The translations under genes were made by a program, and so were the position numbers. 64,000 nucleotides of DNA from Hydrogenophaga flava NBRC 102514 (lineage in GTDB: Bacteria; Pseudomonadota; Gammaproteobacteria; Burkholderiales; Burkholderiaceae_C): the NCBI RefSeq assembly GCF_001571145.1, contig NZ_BCTF01000017.1, positions 1 through 64,000 on the forward strand, read 5' to 3'. Numbering within the stretch: position 1 is the first letter of the stretch; each line of letters begins with the position of its first letter. The notes below the pieces were generated by a model. The model was not told the origin of the DNA. It did not search any database and saw only the letters and a program-made list of their open reading frames with translations. Shown here piece by piece: positions 55,630 through 63,116 of the stretch.

Positions 55630-56443
55630 GGGCCACCATCCAGTCGCGCACGATGCGGTGCATCTGTTCCACCCCGTCGGTCAGCGCCGCCGGGCCGGGC
55701 TGCAGGATGTCGGCCGACTTGATCTCGAACAGCTGGCCGTTCTTCACGGCGGGCAGGTCCTGCCACCCCGGCCGCGCCGCCACCTTCTCGGCCCGGAATT
55801 TCTTGCCGCACCAGGAGCCGATGACGATGTCCGGCGCGCGCGCCACGATCTCCATACCGTCCGCGATGATTCGGTGTTTGCCCAGCGACTGCACCGCCAG
55901 CTCGGGGAACACATCGTCGCCACCGGCGATGCCCAGCAGCTCCGACACCCAGCGGATGCCGCTGATGTGCGGCTCGTCCCACTCTTCAAAAAAGACGCGC
56001 GGACGGCGCTTGCCAGAGGCCACCAACGCAGCGACTTCGGCACGGATCGTGTCCAGCCGCTGGCGCATGGCCGCGATGCGCGCCAGCCCCTCTTCGGCGC
56101 AGCCGACCATGGCCGCGACCTGGAACAGCATGGAAAAAATCTCCTCCACGCTGCGCTGATTGAACACCGTCACCCGCACACCCGCGCGGATCAGCGCGGC
56201 GGCGATGTCGGCCTGCAGGTCGGAGAAACCGAACACGCAGTCGGGCCGCAGTTCGAGGATCTTGTCGATCTTGGCATTCAGGAATGCGCTGACCTTGGGT
56301 TTTTCCTCACGCGCCCGGCGCGGCCGCACGGTGTAGCCGCTGATGCCGACGATGCGCGCCTCCTGCCCCAGCAGGTACAGCCACTCGGTCGTCTCTTCGG
56401 TCAGGCAGACGATGCGTTGCGGTCCGGGCAGCACAGTCTTCAT
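55622..56443 (-). CDS. Second BtuF-like corrinoid-binding protein without signal peptide
   Basis: The 273-residue protein has the class III binding-protein fold (PQRIVCLTEETTEWLYLLGQ, ELRPDCVFGFSDLQADIAAA, VIGSWCGKKFRAEKV). It starts MKTVLPGPQRIVCLTEE with no signal peptide, so it should stay in the cytoplasm. It is fixed inside the B12 operon between cobB and cobU, overlapping both. A cytoplasmic corrinoid carrier is one reading; a missed upstream start is less likely because the frame overlaps cobB. Confidence 0.85.
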   Translation of the reverse strand: MKTVLPGPQRIVCLTEETTEWLYLLGQEARIVGISGYTVRPRRAREEKPKVSAFLNAKIDKILELRPDCVFGFSDLQADIAAALIRAGVRVTVFNQRSVEEIFSMLFQVAAMVGCAEEGLARIAAMRQRLDTIRAEVAALVASGKRRPRVFFEEWDEPHISGIRWVSELLGIAGGDDVFPELAVQSLGKHRIIADGMEIVARAPDIVIGSWCGKKFRAEKVAARPGWQDLPAVKNGQLFEIKSADILQPGPAALTDGVEQMHRIVRDWMVAHG

Positions 56444-57789
56444 GCGGTCTCCGCCAGAAAGAGTTGCGCCGTGGCCTCGGGGTTGGAGGCGAACCACGCG
56501 TGGAAGTAGCTTGCGCGCACCGGGCCCTGGCCGTACACGGCCTCGGGTCGACCGAACTTGCTGCCCGGCACGGTGCGGGCCACGAGCGCCAGCGGCGATG
56601 TGGTCAGCGAATAGTGGAATGTGTGACCTCGCAGCTCGCCCTGCGCCGTGTCCCAGCGCTGCGGGCCGAGGGCGGCCAGGCGCGCCTGCATCGCCACCTC
56701 GCCCGGCAGCAGGCCCCACATCGGCACCCGCGTGCCGTCGCTCAATGTCAGCACGTCGAACAGCGGCATCATGCCGCCGCACTCGGCCCAGACCGGCTTG
56801 CCGGCGGCGACATGCGCGGCGAGGCTGGCGCGGCAGCGTGTGCCCTTCACCAGCGCGTCGGCGTGCAGCTCGGGGTAGCCGCCGGGCAGCCAGACCGCGT
56901 CGCAGTCGGGCACCGCCTCGTCGGCCACCGGCGAGAAAAACACCAGCTCGGCCCCCAGCGCGCGCAGTGTGTCGAGGTTGGCCGGGTAGGTGAAACAGAA
57001 GGCCGCATCGCGCGCCACCGCCACGGTGCGCCCGCTCAGCAGCGGCGCCACCGCACGCTCGGCTTGCGCGTCGAAGGGCACGGCCCAGCGCTGCCAGCCG
57101 GCCACATCGAGCTGCCCCAGCGGGGTGGCTGCCATGGCGTCGGCCAGCGCGTCCAGCCGCGCCATCGCGTCCGGCAGTTCGGACGCCACGGTCAGGCCGA
57201 GGTGGCGCTCGGGCAAGGAGAACCCGGCGTCGCGCCGCAACCCACCCAGCCAGCCGGCGTCGATGCCGCCCGGCGCAGCGCCCAGGTCGTCGTCGCGCAC
57301 AGACGCCTGCAGCATCTTCTCGTGCCCTTCGCTGGCCACGCGGTTGGCCAGCACCCCGGCCCAGGGCAGGCCCGGTCGGTAGTGGCGCAGGCCGTGCACC
57401 AGCGCACCGAAGGTGCCGGCCATCGACCCCGCATCGATCACCGCCAGCACCGGGATGCCCAGCTTCACCGCCAGGTCGGCCGCACTTGGCTCGCCGTCGA
57501 ACAGCCCCATCACGCCCTCAATCAGGATCAGGTCGCAGTTCGCCGCGGCCTCGTGCAGCCTGGCACGCAGGTCTGCCTCGCCGTTGAGCCAGAGGTCCAG
57601 GTTGTGCACCGGGTGGCCGCTGGCGAGCTGGTGCCAGTGCGGGTCCAGGAAATCAGGACCACACTTGAACACCCGCACCCGCCGCCCGGCCCGCGCGTGC
57701 AGACGCGCCAGCGCGGCCGTCACCGTGGTCTTGCCCTGACCGGAGGCCGGCGCGGCAATCAACAGGGCGGGACAGCGGGCGGTCGTCAT
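56440..57789 (-). CDS. cobB: Cobyrinate a,c-diamide synthase
   Basis: The enzyme amidates the a and c side chains of cobyrinate or hydrogenobyrinate. The 449-residue protein has the P-loop IAAPASGQGKTTVTAALARL, RVFKCGPDFLDPHWHQLASG, and a glutaminase domain with catalytic Cys in AECGGMMPLFD. It is also called cbiA. It lies 11 bases downstream of btuB and overlaps the next gene (ATGA). Confidence 0.95.
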   Translation of the reverse strand: MTTARCPALLIAAPASGQGKTTVTAALARLHARAGRRVRVFKCGPDFLDPHWHQLASGHPVHNLDLWLNGEADLRARLHEAAANCDLILIEGVMGLFDGEPSAADLAVKLGIPVLAVIDAGSMAGTFGALVHGLRHYRPGLPWAGVLANRVASEGHEKMLQASVRDDDLGAAPGGIDAGWLGGLRRDAGFSLPERHLGLTVASELPDAMARLDALADAMAATPLGQLDVAGWQRWAVPFDAQAERAVAPLLSGRTVAVARDAAFCFTYPANLDTLRALGAELVFFSPVADEAVPDCDAVWLPGGYPELHADALVKGTRCRASLAAHVAAGKPVWAECGGMMPLFDVLTLSDGTRVPMWGLLPGEVAMQARLAALGPQRWDTAQGELRGHTFHYSLTTSPLALVARTVPGSKFGRPEAVYGQGPVRASYFHAWFASNPEATAQLFLAETA

Positions 57790-57800
57790 CGCACCGGCGC

Positions 57801-59627
57801 TCAACGTGGCGACCAGCTCAGGCCGAGGTAGAAGCTGCGGCCCGCCGTGGCGTAGCCCAGCACTGACTCGTAGTCCTTGTCGGTGGCGTTGTCCACGCGT
57901 GCCAGCAGCCGCCAGTCGCGGGCAATGTCGGTGCTGGCCGTCAGGTTCAGCAGCGTGTGGGCCGGCAGGGGCTTGGTGTTGGCTTCGTCGTCGTAGCGCT
58001 TGCCCAGGTGCTGAACCTCGCTGCCCAGACGCCAGCCACCCACCGGCATGTCCGCCGTCAGCGTGGCCTGCGTTTCGGCGCGGCGCGCCAGCAGCTTGCC
58101 GGTTTCGGCGTTCTTCGGGCGCATCAGGTCCAGCGAAGCACCCAGGGCCACTTCGCCGAGCGTCGTGCCACCGGCCAGCGTCACGCCGGTGTAGGTGGCG
58201 CGGCCGGTGCTTCCATAGCAGCCGGCGAAATCGCCCACGCCGTTGACGCAACTGCCCGGGCCGGCCAGGTAGTCGATCAGGTCCTTCACGCGGTTTCGGT
58301 AGACCACCACGGAGGCGCGACTCGCAGCCTCTTGCCAGCGCAGCCCCGCTTCCATGTTGCGCGCGGTTTCGGCCTTTAGGTCGGGCGTGCCGTAGATGCT
58401 GAAGCGCTGGAACAGCGTGGGGGCACGGAAGGCCGTGCCCACCGAGCCGGTGAGCTGCAAGGTCTTGGACAACGCGTAGCCGTAGGCCAGCGAGCCGGTG
58501 GTGTGGGTACCGAATTCACTGTCGTCGTCGCGCCGGGCATTGAGCTGCAGCGTGTGGTCGCCGGCATGCAGGCCATACCCCAGAGCGAGGGCGTTCTGGT
58601 GCCGCTCGGTGTCGACCGGCGTGGTGCTGACGTTCTCCAGCTGGTCCTCCCGACGCTCCAGATCCACCGTCAGCCGGCCCGGCCCCACGCGCAGCTCGTT
58701 GCGCAGCAGCCAGCTGTCGACCGTGGTGTCCGTCAGATAGGTCGAGGGTGAGGTCTCGTAGCGGTCGCTTCCGCGGCTGAGCCCCACACGGGTGCTCCAC
58801 GAATCGCTCCAGCGGCTGTTCCAGTTCAATCCCACGGTCTGCAGGCGCTGACTGGACTGGTCGTCCTGCCCCGGCATGAAACCGTCGTAGCCGGCCTTCT
58901 GGCGGTTGTCCAGCAGCGTGGCCTCGATCTTCTGCCCCTCGGAAAGAGACCATCCGAGCCTGCCTGAGAACGACTCGTTGCGGTACCCGTCGCGGTCAGG
59001 ATTGCCGGAGGGCTTGGCGTTGAACCCGTCGCTGCGTTCGGTGCCCAGACCGAAGGCGTAGTCAACCACCCCGTCGCCGCCACGCACTGCGGCGCTCAGT
59101 TCGTAGGTGCTGTTCGATCCCACCCCAAGGCGCAGCGAGGGGAAGAATCCTTTCTCCCCCTGGCGTGTAAAGATCTGAACCACCCCGGCCATCGCATCCG
59201 AGCCATACACCGCCGCCGCAGGCCCACGCAGCACCTCGATGCGGTCCACCTGGGACAACGGGATCGCATTCCATGTCGCGCCACCGGTGGATTGCGAGTC
59301 GATGCGCACGCCGTCGACGAACACCGCCGTGAAACGGCCCTCGGCGCCGCGGACATACACGTTGGTGGTGGACGCAGGGCCGCCATTGCGGTTAACGGTC
59401 ACCCCCGGCAGGCGCTCCAGCACGTCGGAGACCGACGCTGCGCCCATTCGGTCAATGACGCCGCGGCCGACCAAGGTGACATCCGCCACCACATCGGTGA
59501 TGGGCAACTCGGACCGGGTCGCAGACACCACCACGGTGGGCAGGGCGGACTGGGCAAAAACGGGAAAAGCGATGGCGCATGCCATGGGAAGCGCGGCCAG
59601 GCGCACCGGAGCAGAACGGAAAGACAT
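57801..59627 (-). CDS. btuB: TonB-dependent corrinoid receptor BtuB
   Basis: BtuB imports cobalamin across the outer membrane. The 608-residue protein has a signal peptide (LAALPMACAIAFPVFAQSA), a TonB box-like TVVVSATRSE, and the plug domain (SVSDVLERLPGVTVNRNGGP, NVYVRGAEGRFTAVFVDGVR, IEVLRGPAAAVYGSDAMAG). A long beta-barrel ends in an aromatic C-terminus (SFYLGLSWSPR). ATG 59627 is followed by a clean signal sequence. The cobalamin riboswitch lies just upstream. Confidence 0.94.
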   Translation of the reverse strand: MSFRSAPVRLAALPMACAIAFPVFAQSALPTVVVSATRSELPITDVVADVTLVGRGVIDRMGAASVSDVLERLPGVTVNRNGGPASTTNVYVRGAEGRFTAVFVDGVRIDSQSTGGATWNAIPLSQVDRIEVLRGPAAAVYGSDAMAGVVQIFTRQGEKGFFPSLRLGVGSNSTYELSAAVRGGDGVVDYAFGLGTERSDGFNAKPSGNPDRDGYRNESFSGRLGWSLSEGQKIEATLLDNRQKAGYDGFMPGQDDQSSQRLQTVGLNWNSRWSDSWSTRVGLSRGSDRYETSPSTYLTDTTVDSWLLRNELRVGPGRLTVDLERREDQLENVSTTPVDTERHQNALALGYGLHAGDHTLQLNARRDDDSEFGTHTTGSLAYGYALSKTLQLTGSVGTAFRAPTLFQRFSIYGTPDLKAETARNMEAGLRWQEAASRASVVVYRNRVKDLIDYLAGPGSCVNGVGDFAGCYGSTGRATYTGVTLAGGTTLGEVALGASLDLMRPKNAETGKLLARRAETQATLTADMPVGGWRLGSEVQHLGKRYDDEANTKPLPAHTLLNLTASTDIARDWRLLARVDNATDKDYESVLGYATAGRSFYLGLSWSPR

Positions 59628-59714
59628 GGATGAAAAACAAACGATGGTTGCCCTCGCCGTCTTCCCCGACAGCGCATGGGCGTCACGGCAACGGACCTGT
59701 TCAGGACGCGTCAC

Positions 59715-59925
59715 CACCGTGTTGGCCGGTATCCGGGCTGACAGACCAACCTTCACCGCCTTCCCGGAGCACCGATCGAAACCGGCTGTCCAGTGGCTGT
59801 GGGGTGAAGGCAGGGACAGGGCGAAAGCCCGAATCCCGTCTGCTTACCGTTGCGGGGGCAGCGCAGGTTAGGTCGGTCCGCGTGGACTTCCCCTCCTGCT
59901 TCCCGTTGAACTGCGGCATGTGAAC
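59715..59925 (-). promoter_or_regulatory. Cobalamin riboswitch upstream of btuB
   Basis: Read on the minus strand the leader has, in order, AACGGGAA and GCTGCCCCCGCAACGGTAAG. CAGCCACTGGACAGCC, GGGAAGGCGGTGAAGG and the B12 box AGCCCGGATACCGGCC (59724-59739) follow. These are the conserved blocks of the AdoCbl riboswitch in the right order and spacing. A GTTGCC...GGCAAC pairing downstream could form the expression platform. It should repress the whole minus-strand B12 operon when cobalamin is plentiful. Confidence 0.9.
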
Positions 59926-60008
59926 CACACCGCGAGCACCAACGAAATCCATTGTAAGCCCGCGCTCCTTGCGGCAACCCTACAATGAGTTACTCACCAG
60001 TCGTCACC

Positions 60009-60239
60009 ATGGCCGATCCCAAGCACATTGACCTGATCGCCGAGCGCGTGGAGCGCCTGCTCCTTCGTCATGAAGAACTGCAGCGCACCAACGCCCTGCT
60101 GATGGAGCAGGTGGCCACGCTCAAGGCAGAACGCGACTCCATCAAGTCCCGTCTGAACGCTGCGCGCTCCCGCATCGACGCGCTGCTGGACCGGTTGCCG
60201 GTCGGGACCGAGACACCCTCCCACAAGGACTCCGAATGA
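60009..60239 (+). CDS. Small coiled-coil protein, ZapB/TIGR02449-like
   Basis: The 76-residue protein is one long coiled coil (IAERVERLLLRHEELQRTNA, LLMEQVATLKAERDSIKSRL). It starts at ATG 60009 (MADPKHID) and overlaps zapA by four bases. A small coiled-coil partner immediately before zapA is common in this group and is probably a cell-division accessory protein. An upstream in-frame ATG at 59985 is possible but less well placed. Confidence 0.82.
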   Translation: MADPKHIDLIAERVERLLLRHEELQRTNALLMEQVATLKAERDSIKSRLNAARSRIDALLDRLPVGTETPSHKDSE

Positions 60240-60613
60240 ACAAGCCGGCCTCCAAGCAGATCGAGGTTCAGATCATGGGCCAGAGCTATCTGCTGGCCTG
60301 TCCGACGGGTGGCGAGCAGTCTCTGCTGGACGCCGTGGAGCGTGTGGACACCGCCATGTGCCGAATCCGCGACGCCGGCAAGGTCAAGGCCCGTGACCGC
60401 ATCGCCGTGCTGGCCTCCCTCAACCTGGCGTTCGAACTGTCCCAGAAAGAAGCCCAGGGTTTTTCTTCTTCGTCCTTCCTGCCTCCAGAGCCGACGCCCT
60501 TGCCGGACTCTGCTTCCCAGGGCGAGTTGCCCGACGCTGCTGCGCTGGCACGCGCCGAGGAACTGGTGCGGCGCCTCGACCAGGCGCTGGGCAGTGACGG
60601 CCAGTTGATCTGA
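60236..60613 (+). CDS. zapA: Cell-division protein ZapA
   Basis: ZapA bundles FtsZ filaments at the division site. The 125-residue protein has the N-terminal IEVQIMGQSYLLACPTGGEQ and the region ERVDTAMCRIRDAGKVKARD, then RIAVLASLNLAFELSQKEAQ. A Ser/Pro linker and a C-terminal helix (ALARAEELVRRLDQALGSDG) follow. It overlaps the coiled-coil gene before it and is followed by 6S RNA, the normal order. Confidence 0.93.
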   Translation: MNKPASKQIEVQIMGQSYLLACPTGGEQSLLDAVERVDTAMCRIRDAGKVKARDRIAVLASLNLAFELSQKEAQGFSSSSFLPPEPTPLPDSASQGELPDAAALARAEELVRRLDQALGSDGQLI

Positions 60614-60684
60614 ATCAGGCCCCGGCCCTCAACTTTTCCGACGGGCGAGCCCATCCCCCGGGCCTACAGCCCCTACAATTTGCC

Positions 60685-60862
60685 TTGTCTGCAGTGCACG
60701 CCGGGCTTTATATTTCCTTGAACCAATGCTCCATGAGCCCGGGCTTGGTACATAACGTGGCTGGTGTGAGCGTCTCGCGTCAGATGAACCCGAAGCCCCG
60801 TTGCCCTCGCCCACCTGAACCCCCGGTTCAGGATGACGGTCCGGTGGCACTTGCAGACACCT
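60685..60862 (+). ncRNA. ssrS: 6S RNA
   Basis: 6S RNA mimics an open promoter and sequesters housekeeping RNA polymerase. The predicted transcript begins near GTCTGCAGTGC (60687-60697) and ends with GCACTTGCAGAC (60847-60858), which pair as the closing stem. The middle (~60700-60845) can form the long bulged hairpin. A TACAAT -10 lies at 60674-60679, six to seven bases upstream. The position directly after zapA is the conserved location in beta- and gammaproteobacteria. Confidence 0.85.
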
Positions 60863-60875
60863 AATACTCCTCGCT

Positions 60876-60912
60876 GCGGCCCCACGGATGTTTCCTGGGG
60901 CCGCACTCTTTT
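60876..60912 (+). terminator. Intrinsic terminator after 6S RNA
   Basis: GCGGCCCC (60876-60883) and GGGGCCGC (60897-60904) form a perfect 8-bp stem around a 13-base loop, followed by ACTCTTTT. It ends the 6S RNA transcript just before the transporter gene. Confidence 0.85.
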
Positions 60913-60933
60913 CTGCCCTCCGGATTTCCCCCC

Positions 60934-61749
60934 ATGAGCCTTGAACCCCTGCTGATCGCCGAGCTGGCCCTTCTGGGGGTGTTCACCGGATTTCTGGCCG
61001 GCCTGCTGGGCATCGGCGGCGGCATGATCATGGTGCCGTTCATCAGCGCCATCCTCGCCCACCGTGGCGTTGCGCCCGGCCTTGCCGTGAAGATGGCCAT
61101 CGCCACCTCCATGGCCACCATCATCTTCACCTCGATCTCCAGTGTTCGCGCGCACCACAAGCGCGGCGCCGTGCGGTGGGACATCGTGCGGCGCCTCGCA
61201 CCAGGGATCGTCATCGGTGCTGCGGTCGCGAGTCTGGGTGTCTTTGCAGTCCTCAAGGGCGGGGCACTGGCCCTGCTGTTCGCGCTGTTTGTGGGCTTCT
61301 CCGCCACCCAGATGCTGCTGGACAAGAAGCCACAGGCCTCGCGCACCTTGCCCGGAACGGTCGGTCAGCTCGGTGCGGGAGGCATGATCGGTTTTCTCTC
61401 GGGACTGGTGGGGGCCGGTGGCGGCTTCGTCAGCGTCCCGTTCATGACCTGGTGCAACGTCGCGATCCACAACGCCGTGGCCACCAGCGCAGCGCTGGGC
61501 TTCCCCATAGCGCTGGCGAACGCCGCCGGGTACGTCGTCTCTGGTCAGGGTGTGGCCGACCTTCCAGCGGGTTCGCTGGGCTACGTGTACCTGCCGGCGC
61601 TGACGGTGATCGCCATGACCAGCGTACTGATGGCGCCGCTCGGCGTGAAGGCCGCACACGCATTGCCGGTCAAATCGCTCAAGCGGGCTTTCGCGCTGAT
61701 TCTCTACCTGCTGTCGGCGTACATGCTCTACAAAGGCCTGACGGCCTGA
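60934..61749 (+). CDS. Sulfite exporter TauE/SafE family protein
   Basis: The 271-residue membrane protein has about eight helices, a pair of TauE/SafE halves: LALLGVFTGFLAGLLGIGGG (first half, Gly-rich), HRGVAPGLAVKMAIATSMAT, and IGFLSGLVGAGGGFVSVPFM (second half). The family moves small organic or inorganic anions; the substrate here is unknown. It follows the 6S terminator and shares a hairpin with the convergent rraA end. Confidence 0.88.
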   Translation: MSLEPLLIAELALLGVFTGFLAGLLGIGGGMIMVPFISAILAHRGVAPGLAVKMAIATSMATIIFTSISSVRAHHKRGAVRWDIVRRLAPGIVIGAAVASLGVFAVLKGGALALLFALFVGFSATQMLLDKKPQASRTLPGTVGQLGAGGMIGFLSGLVGAGGGFVSVPFMTWCNVAIHNAVATSAALGFPIALANAAGYVVSGQGVADLPAGSLGYVYLPALTVIAMTSVLMAPLGVKAAHALPVKSLKRAFALILYLLSAYMLYKGLTA

Positions 61750-61761
61750 AATCCGTCAGGC
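61736..61761. terminator. Bidirectional hairpin between transporter and rraA
   Basis: GCCTGACGG (61736-61744) and CCGTCAGGC (61753-61761) form a perfect 9-bp stem around 8 bases. It overlaps both stop codons of the convergent pair. No T-run follows on either strand, so it may be a weak or processing terminator. Confidence 0.45.
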
Positions 61762-62271
61762 GGTGCCCCGGTGCAACGGCCGGTCGGCGATCACGATGCC
61801 GTCCTCGTCCGCATACAGCCATTCGCCCGGGCGGACGGTGACACTCTGAATCTTCACGGGCACATCGCGCACCCCCTGGTTGCGCCGCTCAGTCGGCAGC
61901 GGCATCGACGCGAGCGCACGAATCCCGGTCTCGCAGACCGCCAGCTCGGCAACATCGCGCACGCATCCGTCCACCAGCACACCCGCCCATCCGTTGCGCG
62001 CGGCGGCTGCGCCCAGATTGCCACCCAGCAAGGCGCGCCGCAGCGAGGCCCCGCCGTCGACCACGAGCACACGCCCTTCCCCTGGTCCTTCGACGAGGGC
62101 CTTCACCTGGGTGTTGTCGTCCAGGCACTGCACGGTCACGATCGGCCCGGCAAAGCGGCGATGGGCACCAAAGTCACGGAACACAGGTGGTAACACACGG
62201 AACGCGCCACTGGCGTCGCCCTTGTGCTCGTCACCGAAGTCGCAGGTCGAAAAATCGATGGGAGAGGTCAT
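61756..62271 (-). CDS. rraA: Ribonuclease E activity regulator RraA family protein
   Basis: The 171-residue protein matches RraA/HMG-aldolase family: FSTCDFGDEHKGDASGAFRV, RRFAGPIVTVQCLDDNTQVK, VVDGGASLRRALLGGNLGAA, ARNGWAGVLVDGCVRDVAEL, and a C-terminal DEDGIVIADRPLH. In enterobacteria RraA inhibits RNase E; related proteins are 4-hydroxy-4-methyl-2-oxoglutarate aldolases. The GVLVDGCVRD motif is common to both, so either activity is possible. Confidence 0.88.
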   Translation of the reverse strand: MTSPIDFSTCDFGDEHKGDASGAFRVLPPVFRDFGAHRRFAGPIVTVQCLDDNTQVKALVEGPGEGRVLVVDGGASLRRALLGGNLGAAAARNGWAGVLVDGCVRDVAELAVCETGIRALASMPLPTERRNQGVRDVPVKIQSVTVRPGEWLYADEDGIVIADRPLHRGTA

Positions 62272-62526
62272 GGTCAGGCACTCTGGAAAGCAGGTTTTTC
62301 GGAACAGAAATTGGAGCACGCTCTTCACTGTGGATTCATGAGCGGCGCGTGATACCGGGCGCAGTGTTGTTTTCGGGGCCAAAAAACCCCGACTTCCCTC
62401 TGACATCGCGCAAAAAATCGGTGCTTCCACCTTGGAAGGACCATGCATCTCCATTAGCATCCGAGTCACCAGTGAGAGAGCGCGTTCTCCTCTGGCGTCA
62501 AACCACTTCTAGAAGGAATCCTCAAC
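62272..62526. other. Divergent intergenic region before the SWIB gene
   Basis: The 255 bases contain no supported gene. A short GGGG...CCCC palindrome around AAAAAA is at 62374-62391 without a T-run. It presumably holds the promoters of rraA and of the SWIB gene, but no element is clear enough to call. Confidence 0.4.
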
Positions 62527-62982
62527 ATGGCAACTGCAAAGAAAGCTCCTGCGAAGAAGGCCGCCCCGGCCAAGAAGGCCGCCGCTCCGGCAAAGAAGGC
62601 TGCGCCCGCCAAGAAGGCCGCCGCTCCGGCGAAGAAGGCTGCACCCGCCAAGAAGGCCGCAGCTCCGGCAAAGAAGGCTGCACCCGCCAAGAAGGCCGCA
62701 GCTCCCGCGAAGAAGGCCGCTCCTGCCAAGAAGCGCACCCCCAACGCTGCCTTCATGAAGGCCATGACCCCCAGCGCCGCACTGGCTGCCATCGTTGGCA
62801 ACAGCCCGCTGCCCCGCACGGAAGTGACCAAGAAGGTCTGGGAATACATCAAAAAGAACAAGCTGCAGGACGCTGTCAACAAGCGCATGATCAACGCCGA
62901 CGCCAAGCTGAAGGAAATCTTCAAGAAGGCCCAGGCCTCGATGTTCGAAATGACCAAGATGATCAACGAACACCTGAAGTGA
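62527..62982 (+). CDS. SWIB-domain protein with histone H1-like Lys/Ala/Pro tail
   Basis: The 151-residue protein has an N-terminal tail of five 13-residue repeats (APAKKAAPAKKAA) followed by a SWIB/MDM2-type domain (residues ~75-151: TPSAALAAIVGNSPLPRTEV, TKKVWEYIKKNKLQDAVNKR, then MINADAKLKEIF). The tail resembles histone H1 and should bind DNA; the SWIB domain is rare in bacteria outside chlamydiae and this group. It is probably a nucleoid-associated protein. AAGGAA precedes the ATG. Confidence 0.93.
   Translation: MATAKKAPAKKAAPAKKAAAPAKKAAPAKKAAAPAKKAAPAKKAAAPAKKAAPAKKAAAPAKKAAPAKKRTPNAAFMKAMTPSAALAAIVGNSPLPRTEVTKKVWEYIKKNKLQDAVNKRMINADAKLKEIFKKAQASMFEMTKMINEHLK
62545..62739 (+). repeat. 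Five 39-base coding repeats (APAKKAAPAKKAA)
   Basis: Residues 7-71 of the SWIB protein are five near-identical 13-residue units, encoded by 39-base repeats with synonymous changes (GCC/GCT/GCA, CCG/CCC). Copy number is likely to vary between strains by slippage or unequal recombination. Confidence 0.9.
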
Positions 62983-63021
62983 TCAGGTCCAGAAGGGGCA
63001 CCAGATGCTCCTCTCTGCAGA

Positions 63022-63048
63022 GAGCCGGCCTTGCCGGCTCTTTTTTTT
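63022..63048 (+). terminator. Intrinsic terminator after the SWIB gene
   Basis: GAGCCGGC (63022-63029) and GCCGGCTC (63033-63040) form a perfect 8-bp stem with a 3-base loop, followed by eight T. It is a textbook rho-independent terminator 40 bases after the SWIB stop. Confidence 0.95.
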
Positions 63049-63116
63049 GCCTTTGTCTTCTGCGCCCGGACCTTTCAGATGTGAGAAACTGAAACGGCAC
63101 TTCCCCCTTTCGAGGT

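Noticed and set aside
62374-62391. CGGGG...CCCCG palindrome before the SWIB gene as a terminator
   Set aside because: The loop rather than the tail carries the A-run, and no transcript should end there.
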